The notes beneath the pieces are model-generated. The model was given only the letters and a program-made list of their open reading frames with translations. It ran no database searches and had not been told where the DNA came from. Positions 22,727-34,941 of a DNA stretch of 64,000 nucleotides are shown here, piece after piece. Position 1 is the first letter of the stretch; each line of letters opens with the position of its first letter. Source of the DNA: Actinomucor elegans (Eukaryota; Mucoromycota; Mucoromycetes; Mucorales; Mucoraceae); the NCBI GenBank assembly GCA_026027325.1, contig JAMSLZ010000001.1, forward strand, positions 2,294,001 to 2,358,000, read 5' to 3'. A program made the position numbers and the translations under genes.

Positions 22727-25078
22727 CTACTGAGATAGCTGCTGCCATTGCTGTAATAATTGAGATTTGATCTGATCTGACTGGGTTTGTATCGTATCAA
22801 TCAGTTTATCGCCATGGGCTCTCAACTTATCGATATTTGTATTTACAACATGCTGTAAGTAATCCTCGACTTTCATCTGTTTTTCTTCTTCTGTGATTTG
22901 ACCAGGCGGTACATGCGTAAATATATCACTCATAGTCAGCACTGGGGGTGTCTCCATTGATTCGTCAACAGTACTCGTACGCATAGGTGATTTGGGTGGA
23001 GAAATGGCTCTAAATCGCTTTCGTTTTTCAACCTTATCCATTTCTTCATCTTCTTCAGTAGCCATATCAATGATAGAACGAGTGCGACCACCGCCAATGA
23101 CTGGTGTAGATTGGAAAATGGTAGAATCTTCTTTACTGTGAATTTCTGGCACGATAGGTGAAAAAGGACAATCACCAAAGATGTCTGCAGCACTGACAGT
23201 ACTATGCTGCTGCTGACAAGCTTGTACAGGTGTAGATTGCAAGTATTTGATCTTTTGAGCAACAATGGCACGCGAGGCAGGAGTTTGTGGTAGATCCAGA
23301 TCAAAGTCTTTAGGTTCAATCTGTAGTGAACTGCGCTTTGGTGAAGAAGATTTGTTGACTGAAGCGTACGTTCGTGTAGGCGAATGCATGGCATCGCTGG
23401 GTCGAGATGATGTAGGCTCTTCAGTTGACTGGAAAGAAGGTATATGATTAGACGACGAAGACTCTATAGAAGAGGGTTTGATGGAAAACGAGGGCTCGGG
23501 GAGCGCAGATGTATATTTAGTAGGCTTTGATTTAGATAAACTGACGGGTTTTTTGGTAGAATATGACGATGTAACAAAGTTGGGTTCAATTGCTCTGCCT
23601 TTGCCTTTGTCTTTCTTGGGCAGCGATCCAATCTAATCAATGTGCTTAATATTTAAATTCAGAGCTAAAGCTAAGTCTACACTTACGATAGATATCTCAT
23701 TTTCATTGCTTACAGAATTACTATTTGGTATAGTTTGAGTAGTTTCCATTGTCTTCGTTGATGACATTACTTTTTGTGGCTGTGATGAAGATGAAGGCGG
23801 CGTATCAGTTTTACTAACAAAAGGGATAGCTTCGAGCCCTGCTTTTGGTTTAGGTACTGACTTTTTCGGACCTACTACTTTCTTTGTTCGCTGCGTATTG
23901 GTTACTGGTGTTAATGTGTCTTGGTTTTTCGGTTTGGTAATCAGAGAAACAGGTTGTGGCTTTATCGCCGAAGCGGAAAAGATGTTCACAGTGAGTGGCC
24001 GTTTCGCATTGGATTGCAGCATTCTGTTTCTAGGTCTATCTCGGGCTGTTGATTTTTTGCCAAATGTAATAGCTGGTTTGCGCATTTCAGAAGGTGTTGC
24101 AATTTTCGTAAACGCATGCTTGATGTCCCAGAAACTATCTTCATTTGGATGAGGTTTTGCTTCCTCATTTTTATGAACCGTCTTTCTTTGTTTGCTGCTA
24201 TGTAATGAAGTAGATTCCTCACTTTTACGCTTAGCCCCGCTACTTTCAGAATCATCGACTAGTTTGCTCGAAGCTGTCTTGAATGTTTCAGCAGTAGTGG
24301 AGCTAGAGATAGTATCTCTTCTGTCCTTAGATCTTACATTATGTGTTTGTTCAAAAAAGATGCAAGAGTTACTCAGTTCTCTGTGTTTTTCACTATAACA
24401 TAGCTTCATTAGCCAATTTGATTGATTTTCACTAGTCAGATATACTGTACAGAATATTCACGTTCTTTTCAGGTTCAAAGATGCAAGTTTTACAATAAGG
24501 ACATTTAATCCTTGCTGGATTATCCAATTTGGGCGTATAATAGAAGCCTGCATCTGCTAGCTAATGGGAGAAGTTAGATACATTGTTACTTCGAGACAGA
24601 ATGTGTATACTTTACCTTCGATGCAGCATGAAACTTTCGAATGACGAGTCGGCCTTTGCTTGGAGGCCAGTAATTATGATTATTGAATGTAGCTAATCGA
24701 GCAGTACGCATGATTGCACTTCGAGGTTGCGTAGCAACATTGTTGCCTGTTAGCTTTCTCTGTGGTACGTCAGGAAAGTTCAAGACGACCCAAGGACAGT
24801 GCGGTGATTCAGTTGTATGACGCCCATAAGGGGATTGTCCAGGTTTCCAATGACTCAATTCAATGTCACATAAAAAGCAACGTACACTATCGGAAGCCTT
24901 GGGTCGACGTACAAAGTAAAAACCTGCATTGGCAAACTAAACAATTAGTATTAGTATAGAAAATGTCGCAAGAAACAGGTAAACTCACCGTTTCTATTTT
25001 ATTATAGGGTTTGGTCGAATGAGGCCATTTGACTGTATTATTTCGAAATGATTCAACTCGATTTTCAAAAAAGTTCAT
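22727..25078 (-). CDS. BIR1: BIR-domain protein, Bir1/survivin type (chromosomal passenger complex)
   Basis: Fungal Bir1 targets Aurora kinase/INCENP to centromeres and the spindle midzone. The start at 25078 (MNFFENRVESFRNNTVKWPH) leads into a first BIR domain with zinc ligands in VRCFLCDIELSHW and the H-x6-C of HTTESPHC. A second BIR follows (CPYCKTC, then HRELSNSC, again H-x6-C); introns split both. The middle is long, S/T/P/K-rich and apparently disordered, with many S/T-P sites (ISPPKSPMR, LQSTPV), likely Cdk targets. The C-terminus is a helical segment (DYLQHVVNTNIDKLRAHG to the end QQWQQLSQ) that may bind INCENP/Borealin-type partners. Two BIRs plus a long tail match yeast Bir1 and fission yeast Bir1/Cut17 better than animal caspase inhibitors. 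At least four exons are present. Confidence 0.88.
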
Positions 25079-25535
25079 AACAATAAACGAGATATGAAAA
25101 GCATGAAATTCAAGTAAAAAAAACGCGTTTATTATGCGCACGACTTGCCTCGCAGTCACTATGACTAGATAAATGAATCTCCAAAAAAAAATCCAAAAAC
25201 TTGAGTATGAGGCAACCAGGATACATTTGCACTATAACACCTTAATCAACTTTATAGATAATTCAGTTCTCAAACCATAAAAATGCTGTATGATAAGAGC
25301 AGTTTAGCGCTTGCTTAGATTGATATATAATCATGAAATAACGACCTCCAGAAAGAATGCTTTTGGTTCTATATAATATTCTGTATAATATTTTCTGGAT
25401 TTCAAAACCTTGATATTGTTCATCAATACGATTATTAAGTTTCTATTATTATCCTTTCTCTTACTTTATATCGATCCCTTGATCGGAAAGGGATCTTTAA
25501 ATTCTTTTGGTTTTATTCAGTTAGTAAAGATAAAA

Positions 25536-26692
25536 CTACCGTTTAATAGTATAAATTTTGTGAATTCCCATTGCAGAAGTCATCAAGACAATGATAGAAG
25601 CACCTGAAATACTAAAAATATCAGGATACTCATGTAAAATAAAGATACCAAACAAGAATGCAAATACAACATCATTCATACGCATTAAGGTTCCTGGTCC
25701 AGCAGGAGCCATTTGTAAACTGGATAAAAAATAATAAAATTAGCTTTCAAAACTACTATATCAACTGAATATTTTACCCTTGGTTCAAAAAGCATTGACC
25801 AATAAAAGCAGACAATCCCACTAAGAGCAGCATACCGTATTCATTCCAACCATGAGGCATAACAGGCTTTTGAAACAAAGCCATACCAATAGGTGCTACA
25901 ATGGCAGATACAAACCCAAAATACACGACATGAACCATAAAGTGGGCTCCTCTGCCTATCTTGCGGACTGTTACATAAGCAACTGCAGACATCATGGCGC
26001 CCACTAAAGCGCAAAAGACAGCAAATAGCCGTTTCCACTCATCCACATTATCCTTGGGGTTATTATCATCGTTACCAACGCCAAACAGAAACTCAGGTTT
26101 AGATACGAGTACAACGCCTACCATACAAGCTACAGAACAGATGCCATCAAACAAGGTGAATGCTTCTCCAAGGACGATAGCAGCAAGGATAGCTGTAAAA
26201 GCAGGACCTAAGAAAAACACAACTGGATAATTGCATGTTGAGTATTTATAGAAAATCAATGCTAAACCTTTTTTTTTTTTTTTTTTTTTTACCTGTGGCA
26301 TCCGCCAGAGGTAGCTGCGTAATACTGTAAAAGAACAAGCAGAGGCCAAAAGTACCAGCCAAACTTCTAAATAATAACCAACGACGTACACCAGGTTGAC
26401 CCAAAGGGTTCACTTTGAGTATAACACAACCTATCAAACCAAAGACAGTTTGAACCACTGATCTAGCAAATACGATTTCAAATGACGGGAAGCTTGTGCC
26501 GCTCAATTTGACAAACAAAGACATGGTTGAGAATCCAAGCGCTGACAAGGTCATGTAAAGAAGACCTATCATTTCTCTTCGTTTAAGGCGGTGATGCTCG
26601 GTTAAAGAATGGAGCGAGGTAGTTGATCGTTGCTTGAGCAACGGTGTTGCCTCATTCGTTATGGTGACTGAAGCAGTCGAATTGCTGCTCAT
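25536..26692 (-). CDS. EamA/DMT-superfamily membrane transporter (SLC35G-like)
   Basis: This is a multi-pass carrier of the drug/metabolite transporter superfamily; substrate unknown. Three exons are visible, with the first intron (about 26293-26223) containing a T22 run before its end. After a 40-residue cytosolic lead come about ten hydrophobic segments. They include GLLYMTLSALGFSTMSLFVK, FARSVVQTVFGLIGCVILKV, SLAGTFGLCLFFYSI, FLGPAFTAILAAIVLGEAF (typical EamA repeat end), a second repeat with FAVFCALVGAMMSAVAYVTV, and FLNQGLQMAPAGPGTLMR. The last exon ends ASIIVLMTSAMGIHKIYTIK. The P-A-F-T-A-I-L-A and LGE segments are the usual first-repeat signature. It is tandem to BIR1 with a 457-bp gap. 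Family assignment is good; cellular location (Golgi or plasma membrane) cannot be told. Confidence 0.85.
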
Positions 26693-28123
26693 TAGAATAG
26701 ATCAAGCAGTAAAATATAGAGAAAAAGATTTCACTGAAAAAGGACAAAGGCTATAATTATAAAGATGGGTAAACATTATCCCATAAACAATGAGTATGTA
26801 GAACAATTCTTACATCCAAAAAGCCTTTGTTTACCGCAATGACTCACCTAGATACATAAACATAAAAGAAAAGAGCGTATATTTCTAACAATGAAGCTTC
26901 TGAAAACAGTTCGATAGTACCAGGTACCACCTCGTAAAATGAGTGTACTTTAAATATTATAACCAGACCAAATTGTGAAAATGAGAGTATTGTCATTTGA
27001 CTACCATAGTAATAATATCAGCTAAATCCAAATAATAAAAGCCGCTATAGAACCTCTGACCACAACCAGATAATAGTGGTTGCCATAGCAACCGTAGCTA
27101 TCATAATCAGATGGAATGATAACTGTAGCCATATGCGAAGCATTATTTTCATTGGATAGCGTTTGGCCATATGGCCTATGTAATTTTCAATGGAGTGTAC
27201 ATTTAGAATGAGTTAAGATATCCTTCCCACTTGCTGACATTTTTTTTTTATAATTTCATCTTGGTATAAAAATGCGCTGCACAGCTCCGACTTCAGAAGG
27301 CTTTTATCCTCAGGAACGATACATGACTACATATTTTGTTGTATAATATGCAGTATTGAAAACAAAATGTAGATATCTATTAATCCTGCTGATCTTTCCA
27401 AGTAGAAACAGATACTTTTTGTATTTTACGGCAAAACCTTGAATTTTAGCTACAAAATTTCAGTTACAGAAATAAAAATTTCAGTTTGAAGATTGAGTAA
27501 ATAGTTCCCTCGACGAACATCTAAAACTTTCATATTGAATTAGAGCAATACTGAATTATGTTAAAGCTTTTGAAATGAAGAATATTGATGCCGAGGATTA
27601 GGATCTATTTGATTATTTTAGTTATTATAAAGGCAAGATTCTGTTTTCAAATACTATGAAAATTTTACTACTATAAAATTGGCATGGCGACCTAATTATA
27701 TATCCTCAGATCTCTTGAATGGAATGTCGCATAAAAATAATAAATCATACTAAGGATACTTTATTTCATCAGATGGAAGTGTGAATGTTTCCGTAATTAT
27801 GTAGTAGTATTGACATATAATTCGCTTTGTGCAGTCTTCATTACATATATAAAGTTGGTTTTCTTAATCTTCTAATTAAAACAAGGTTTGTCCTACAAGT
27901 ATACCCAATCAATGCTCATGGTATAGAAATCAAGAATCACTAAATAAATGTAAAGTGCCAGTTTACTATAATTTATTCTATGCATTCATATTTTAAATAA
28001 CAAACTATGAAAGCTACATGTAAAGCGAAAATACATCGTTTTATTCAAGTAGTAGTGACAAGATTAGATATTAAAAAAGTATAAGGGTAATATAACAAAA
28101 ATATCCCACTAAACCATATAGCT
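26693..28123. other. Gene-free intergenic region
   Basis: About 1.4 kb between two minus-strand genes. One dispersed-repeat copy lies near 27706. No supported gene; a few promoter-like TATA strings (near 27846) are not followed by a credible frame. Confidence 0.55.
27706..27745 (+). repeat. Dispersed intergenic repeat, copy 6
   Basis: It reads CTCAGATCTCTTGAATGG followed by AATGTCGCATAAAAATAAT. It shares AGATCTCT and AATGTCGCAT with other copies, but is internally shortened. Confidence 0.45.
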
Positions 28124-29158
28124 CTATTCGTAAATACCATTCTGGACGACACGCTTACAGCCATAGGCACTTCTACCGGCATGACAATCGTCATAAGAGT
28201 CACAACATCTGATACAGTAATCAGGTCTGTCAGGTTCAATTAAACTGACATAGTACTTGTAGCCGTAACACATGGAGTTGGGAGGAGATCCCTTACCGTG
28301 GTTATCATATTGTCCACCACCGTCAATACGGGAGAGTTGGTAAGTATCAGGATTGAATTTACCAGTGACTTGAACATAACCAGCAGTGGTGTTCTTGTAG
28401 AAGTGAGCGCTTTCAATGAAACCGCGGGGCAAGGTACGAGCACCAGCAGCCTTAACTTCGTTCTTCTTCAAACAGAAAGCAACGGCGCTCTTTTCAGACT
28501 TGGAAATGGCTTCAGGGTCAACCTTGCCCTTGTTATCAGCCTTTCCACCGGGGCTACTGGGTAAGAAAAGACAGAAATCGCTCTTGCTAGTAATATGAGC
28601 AGTTAAGCCATGGTTGTAGACGAAGTTAGGGGTAGCGGTGGGCTTAGGAGAGGAGACAGTAGTGGTAGAAGAAGGCTTGTTGGAGGGATTAGTGACCTTC
28701 TTGTTGGTAGACTTTTTGGTGGTGGTCTTCTTCTTGGTGGTAGTCTTCTTCTTGGTGGTAGTCTTCTTCTTAGTAGTAGTCTTCTTTTTGGTGGCAGAGG
28801 ATTTAGCAACACAAAGGGTCTTGCCAATCTTCAAATTACTACATTTGTAATTGACTATAATAGGGAAAAAGAGACAAAACGAGTGAGAATTGCGAACAAT
28901 GCGATTTATTTTAGTGTAAACTTACTGGAAGGATTGAAGGACATCAATTTGGCAGAGGAAATATTGACTTTATCGGCAATGCTGAAACACTATAGATAAA
29001 TAAAGAGTTATTTTTTTTTCTATTCAGAAAAGACATGGCATTGTACGTACAGTATCACCAGCAACGATCTTGTAAGTCTTGGTACAGGTAGTGGGAGCAG
29101 CTTCAACCGAGAAAACGGCGGCAATGCAAGCAACAGCGATAGCAATTGGGGTACGCAT
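28124..29158 (-). CDS. Secreted LysM-domain protein with KKKTTT linker and a cysteine-containing C-terminal domain
   Basis: LysM domains bind chitin or other GlcNAc polymers. Three exons are read from 29158. Residues 1-20 (MRTPIAIAVACIAAVFSVEA) are a signal peptide. A single LysM follows (TCTKTYKIVAGDTCFSIADK ... FNPSINYKCSNLKIGKTLC) with the usual YKIVAGDTC start. A tandem KKKTTT linker (18-bp DNA period, about 28715-28795) connects it to a domain of about 170 residues starting FVYNHGLTAHITSKSDFCLF. That domain contains AFCLKKNEV, LPRGFIESAHFYKNTTAGYV and a C-terminal cysteine group (CIRCCDSYDDCHAGRSAYGC). I recall similar C-F-L-P...YVQVTG domains in secreted proteins of other fungi but no named function. 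C-ending codons suggest strong expression. Likely cell-wall or extracellular. Confidence 0.85.
28711..28795 (-). repeat. 18-bp tandem repeat encoding KKKTTT
   Basis: About four imperfect 18-bp units inside the LysM gene encode Lys-Thr blocks of the linker between the LysM and C-terminal domains. Copy number could vary between strains. Confidence 0.85.
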
Positions 29159-29253
29159 TATTATTTAAAGGAGAGTATAAATGAGAGTATATGGTATTGT
29201 TTAAAGTAAAAAGAAGGAACAAGTAATGAATTGTTTGTACCTTTGAAAAGATG

Positions 29254-29266
29254 CCTTATATAAAGG
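29254..29266 (-). promoter_or_regulatory. TATA box of the LysM gene
   Basis: CCTTTATATAAGG, a perfect palindrome on this strand, lies about 100 bp upstream of the start codon at 29158, a suitable position for a strong TATA promoter. Confidence 0.5.
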
Positions 29267-30805
29267 ATTAGATAACCCCGAAAATCCATTTAATGAAGGT
29301 AACACACAATTCCAGCAAGTCAGTGCTACCAAGTGTGTAGCGTCGATCTCTTTTTCTCTTAAATGAATCCATACATTTTATCGGCTGTTGTTTGGTCAAT
29401 TACTAGATTAAAAGGATACTGGATACTAGGAACTATTTCTGATCTATTATAGCCACTATTTCTAAAACGCTTGTTTTCCTAATTCGCTTAAAAAAATGCT
29501 TCGACTGGAAATCTTTTTTTTTCGTTTTCGGGGACCAAACCTGCGACACGAGTGATGATTATTGAACTTCAGGGATCACAAAGACGAGTATATTTAGATT
29601 AGACTTGGCATGGATAACCGAATCAGGTTAAAGAGCATGAATCTCTAAATCTACATCGAGAAATAAAAGCGTAACCAACCATAGTAATGAGGCTAAACGT
29701 GATTCTTTCTCGTTCCGCTTGCTTTATAGTGGTAGATTCTCCAGCAAATGAAATCTCTTTCTAATGTTACATTGTCTGCTAGACTGTCTTTGCTTCTTCA
29801 TTTTCTTTTCTTTTCATTATATTTAATATGGTTATGTGAGCCATAGTGTAAGCAAACAGATTTCCCGTAAGTAAAAAGTAGGGGCTAGTTGGATACTAGC
29901 TAAACTTAAACAATGTATTTTTAGTTGACAAGATGCATTGACATTTGCTTAAAATGGTGGCTGGTATAAATAGTGAGCTTAACTTAACAGCGATCTATAT
30001 TGTTACAGGAGCACAGATGGAAGGTGCGACTTTATTCTATGAAAAAGAGAACGAGGAGCTGTAGAAGGTGTTTATATCCTAAAATGTAAAGCAAAGGTAA
30101 CAAGCTATAATTAAAGAAATGCTAGTTGCTTTGTATTTTTAGTTGTATCCATATTTTATTTCTCTGTTTTTGGTTGAATAGAAAGCCATTGCTTCAAGGA
30201 ATAGCGGGTAATAACTTCCCGCTCTTTGAAATAATTCGCCCACTTGCATTTCAGAAATAGAATCTAAAGTCTAGAATCCACAAAATACTTAGGAGAAATA
30301 AGCTGATTATTAACGGCAAAACTTGATGCATAGATCTGAGAAGATATCAGACATTTTTAAACAAACCTTTTCATTGAAATCCTTATTTCTTCATCAATAG
30401 AATTACTATACATAGATACTTCCTTGGCAGCAAGTAGAATGTGCACATGCCAACTGAATGCTCATCGATTTGGTTCTTCTATAAATAAGCAGCTACACGT
30501 TTATGTGATCTCAATGCTGATTGCAGATAGCTTCAAAACGCTTTGTAAAAGCAGGTGCTAACGCGTTTACACACAATTTCTAAAGGGTTAGTCCGGACCA
30601 AGGCATAACGAGAGTTAGCTGCCTAGAAAACATCCCTCATATCCAGGAAACCTGAGTCTTTGACTAGACGACGTATCACCGTTCGCCTAATGAAGGGTAT
30701 AATTAATCAAATACTGCAAGCCGCTCATTGAATCATAACCAATTGACGTTTTCACTTAATGTAATTACTCATTTTGAACATGATTTATTCTTTAAATGCA
30801 ATACT

Positions 30806-30860
30806 TCACCGAGATCGACCGAAATCTCACGGGCCGATTAGTATCAATATACCAATTTCT
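30806..30860 (-). repeat. Dispersed intergenic repeat, diverged copy
   Basis: On the minus strand it reads GGTATATTGATACTAATC, then GAGATTTCGGTCGATCTCGG. It shares GGTATA-TGATA and the CGGTCGATC block with the copy at 55150. Confidence 0.4.
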
Positions 30861-31780
30861 CAAAGCTGAAATTTTTGTAAAACCTCGAGGTCCAGAAATT
30901 AAATTTATAGCCTGTAAAATTGAAAACATCACTGTGGATAAGCAATAGATGTAAAGTTGCACCTTGTACGCTAGTATAAACACAAAAAAAAAATCTAGTT
31001 ACTTTTCAGCTGGTGCACGTTTTGCAAGTAAATAAGAGGAAAAATGTCCTTCCATGATGGCCGAGAACGTCATAGTATCGGGATGGGCTAACACCTTTCT
31101 ACACTGCACTATAGATATAAAAGTACACTAACACTAAACAACATATTTATATCTACATATATCCAGATATCCAGTGCTTTATCTTGGTTTGTTGTTGACA
31201 TAAACACGGTTTTTGAGATTCAAGTCATTTGTCGAGGATACCATGGGGGGAAATATATTTCAGTTACCGACAAACAATGAAACCTATGTTTTCTGATCAG
31301 CTTATTGAATGTAAACCCATTGTCTGCCAATAAGATAAAACTATTAAAAAACCAACAATATATGTACCGAAGGAATGATATATATTATTATGGAGAAATT
31401 ATAGCGATGAACAACTATGCAGTAATGCATGTATACGATTATCAAATATTCAACTCCCTAATTTAGTGATATTATTGGCTATATACTGCATTTCTTTTCA
31501 TGTCCATCGACGACCTCACTGAACTAATAACCAGCTGTACATACTAGTAATATTGTAGTAAATCACAAGTAGTAAAAGTGACTATGATTAAAGCATATTT
31601 GTCTATCTGTCTATAATTTATGTTAAAAGTATGTATACATATCTCTTAGTCTGCCCTCAATATCATATTCTTCGGCACTTTAAATGAAGGGCGATGCTAT
31701 TAGACTTAGCAATAATTTATACTGAACATATACTAATTTTCAGGTATGACAAGTATTTCATGACCTAATTTTAAAGATTT

Positions 31781-31840
31781 GTGGATCTCTCAACCGATCT
31801 CGGTCAAATGATGCATCAGATTAGTTTATCGTGTTCAATG
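31781..31840 (+). repeat. Dispersed intergenic repeat, copy 7
   Basis: It reads GTGGATCTCTCAACCGATCT, then CGGTCAAATGATGCATCAGA. Among the copies it is one of the closest to copy 1 and also links to copy 4 through ATGATGCA. Confidence 0.5.
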
Positions 31841-33023
31841 TGAGGCAATGTGCTTAGCCAAGATTCAATTTTCAACTACTTTATGATAAATATAATCTAC
31901 TACTAATGCCTTCTAGTAGTAAGTTACCAGTGAACTAGTACATTGTTAGATTTTGCGGTCCAAGGACTGCCAAAAAAAAAACAATAAGTTCTATTCAAAT
32001 TGTAAATTATTACAGAATACTCACATATTAGCTTTTATTTAGCGGTCTATTACCTCTTTTTTTGTGTATTAAATGGCCCATTATTGATTGCATTTTTTGA
32101 GTACTTTTTGAGGTCCAAAGAAAACACACCGACGAATTCGGAAATATAGATATGCTATTTAACGAAAAAGAAAAAAAAATACTAAACAAGATTCTATCTG
32201 ATGCAGCAGCTCATTCTCAATATAGGCTACTACTCAGATGCGATATTGGAATGCAATCAATCAAGATCTTTTTTAATTAGTATGCTACAGCACTTTTTTT
32301 TTAAATCTACAAATTAATTGTAGGATGTGGAGATCGAAATGCTTTGGTTAAAAGAAATAGTAATGCATGGTGTCATGCTTATAGTTCAGTCACTTTTATG
32401 GTTGGCACAATCTGTAGGATAATCGAGTCTCTTTGGAGTGGTATTGATAATCTGAAGGAATATACTTTAGGAACGAAAACAATTGCAACGTCGGAATTTT
32501 ATTGAATGTTATTCAGTTGAAATATTGTTGAAAAAGTTATCTCATTTTAAATATTAATATACTCTCCAAGCTTTAAAGCTTTTTTATATTTTTGTAAAGA
32601 ATCATTTACAAATACGTGATTCCATTAATTTAATCAAGAGCATCAACAGAGGAAGGGGAGGAGTACAAATATTCAATTAAAGACAACCAATGGAATCCAC
32701 GAGCCAACATTTAGTGATGGCGGTGGCGATAGTAGTTGATGTATAACGGTAGTTTTTCATATACAATATATAGGCTTAAAATGCACATATGTCTACAAAG
32801 GTCTTGATGTATGTTAAAGAGTCCATATCGATATTCCAGGCTATTCTTTTCTCGATTGTTGAAGATAAAAACGTGTCGAATTCGGCCCAAACTACTCTAC
32901 AACTGAGGCTTCTGTGACTTGTTTCTGGAGCAACGCGCCATGTTATTTAAATCTTAGTGGAGCCTCCATTACCTTCGCTTTCTTTTTTCACTGTCAAACT
33001 CTTTAATTTTTTTTTAAAAAAAA

Positions 33024-34761
33024 ATGGGAAACGCTCTTAGTGGCAAGACGTACACAAGACTCTACGTAAATGATCTAAAACAAACAGGATTTGATAATTA
33101 TACAGAAGTTTCTTCCATAAAAAGAAACGCTCGCATTGAGCGAGTTACTGACGAATCCTTTGGAAAAGCGTCCAATCTTTTAAAGGTGGAAGGTGTTAAT
33201 AAAACTTCAGTATCCAATGATTACGGTATGTCAAATAAAAAATATTATGTTTATCCTGATTTTGATTCTGATGACTTTATTATAGAAGAAAATACGGATG
33301 GCTGGTTGACGAAACGCCATGATTTGGTCGTTAGGTAAGCATGATGGTAGTAATGAAATCAATAATATACTAATTTGTAAATATGTAGTGTAGATATCAC
33401 ATTATGTAATAATACCAAAGTCTATGGCCTAGACATTGACACTACTGGCTATATCGATAGCTGTCCCTCCTATGCAGATGTAGAGGGTTATCGTGACTCT
33501 GATGCCACTGTAAGCAATATGTACACATGCGTGTTTTTTTTAATAATGACTAAACGTTTAATTTATAGTGGCAAATCATTCTACCTGAAGTGTCAATTAA
33601 AGAAGATACACACAACTTCTTCCAGATTTATAATTCTGATGTCTTTTCTCGTGTTCGATTAAACGTAGCTCCTGCTGGTGGTGTAGTAAGTAAAACAGCT
33701 ATCAATTAACTCGACGATCAAACACTGACACTAGTTTGACAGGCTCGCTTCCGTACATATGGTCAAATCATACCCGACTGGTCTGATAAGGATAAAGAAT
33801 ACAATTTGGCCTCTGCCAACTTTGGTGCGTCTGTTGTTCGGTGGACTGACTTGCGCAATGCCAATAGTCCTAATATTCTATTGGATCATGGCACCAAGAT
33901 GTAAGCATTTTTTGATTTAAGCCTGATTTGCTGATTATTAACAAATATTTAAATAGGTCTGATGGCTGGTTATCACCTCGTTCTCGTTTAGGCAAAGATC
34001 GAAATGATTTCATATTAATTCAGTTAGCTACACCTGGCAAATTGAGCTCCATTGTTATTGATACTACTGGATTTGATTGCAACTCGCCTACCGCTGTATT
34101 TATTCAAGGATGCTACAGTAAGGATACTGACCCCCAATACGATTTATATAATTCCTGGATTGGTATGGTTAGCCAAAGCCCAATATTACCTGGTGGTTTG
34201 ACGCGATTTGACGTATCCGATGTTACTGATGAAATTATCTCTCATATCCGGCTTTATGTTATGCCTGATGGCGGTATTCAGCAAGTTAAAGTATATGGTG
34301 TGCCTGCCGACAAAGATAGAAAGAAAGGACGTTTACTTCTGGAGCAAGCCCCTCAACCCAAAGCAATTAATAACACACCTCATCAATTGAATCAAGCTAT
34401 TGTAGATGCTATGGAAGAAGTCTTAGATGACAAACCAATCATCGAGCATTTCAATTTGCTGCAAACAACTCGATCTTCGCCCACGAGCAGCCCAGCTATC
34501 ACCGAGTATGCCAGTAGCAGTAATAGTGATAGTGCCACTATTGTGACGAGCTCACAAGAAGTCAAAATTGAAGAGATTGTTATTGACACAGTGGATGTCT
34601 TAAACGTATGTTCATCATCAAGAGATGCTTCTCCATCAAGCAGTTTACGCAAGAGAAAAGCTGCTTCTGTAGAACCAAGCAATGATTCGCCCGAGGAAGC
34701 ACCATCTACGCAATCTATCACCAAGAAACTTCGAGGTCGTCCCAAAAAGACTGCTGCCTAA
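33024..34761 (+). CDS. Divergent allantoicase-like protein with N-myristoylation motif and C-terminal AT-hook tail
   Basis: Allantoicase splits allantoate into urea and ureidoglycolate in purine breakdown. Five exons give a protein of about 500 residues. The two tandem allantoicase repeats are recognisable: DGWLTKRHD ... VYGLDIDTTGYIDS ... DTHNFFQIYNSDVFSRVRLN with APAGGVARFRTYG, then SDGWLSPRSRLGKDRNDFIL and IVIDTTGFDCNSPTAVFIQG with HIRLYVMPDGGIQQVKVYG. Unusual points: the start is MGNALSGK, which fits the N-myristoylation consensus; the repeats are diverged; and a low-complexity S/T/E-rich tail of about 150 residues ends in the AT-hook LRGRPKK, two residues before the end. Classic allantoicases are about 340 residues and lack such a tail. 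It may be an enzyme with an added tail or a non-enzymatic paralogue; I cannot decide. Confidence 0.8.
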
Positions 34762-34941
34762 TCAAAAAAAAAGAAGCGTTTCTTTACCAAAATGTAAATA
34801 GTATTAATGTACAAAAAATCGCCTCTTTCTTTACTATACCTAATGAACAAATAAAAAGTATCAAATTACATAGTTTATCCAATAATCAGTTTAGACCCAG
34901 AATCAAGCTTAATGTGTTAAAGCTTTTTACTGCTTTTGGTA

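Larger units (their letters stand above)
29159..33023. other. Longest gene-free desert of the window
   Basis: Nearly 3.9 kb without a supported gene. It contains two clear copies of the dispersed repeat (30806 minus, 31781 plus), one doubtful copy near 32212, and short frames interrupted by stops on both strands that may be chance or old coding remnants. A CCAAT box (ACCAATGGAATCC near 32687) lies upstream of the next gene. Confidence 0.55.

Noticed and set aside
26911..26925. GTTCGA-like string considered as a tRNA T-loop
   Set aside because: No acceptor stem, D-arm or anticodon arm can be placed around it; other GTTCGA strings in the window fail likewise.
30383..30706. Minus-strand 108-codon frame with three internal stops that looks protein-like (e.g. 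RYALVRTNPLEIVCKR)
   Set aside because: The stop density (27, 29, 17 and 31 codons between stops) is not far from chance and no family is recognised; kept only as a possible relic.
32212..32275. Thirteenth possible copy of the dispersed repeat (minus strand, ATCGCATCTGAGTAGTAG)
   Set aside because: Only the distal block matches well; the GATCTCTCGATC block is badly diverged, so it was not listed as a feature.
32305..32505. 66-codon plus-strand frame without a start (SVTFMVGTICRIIESLW)
   Set aside because: Length is near the chance expectation in AT-rich DNA and there is no start or family.
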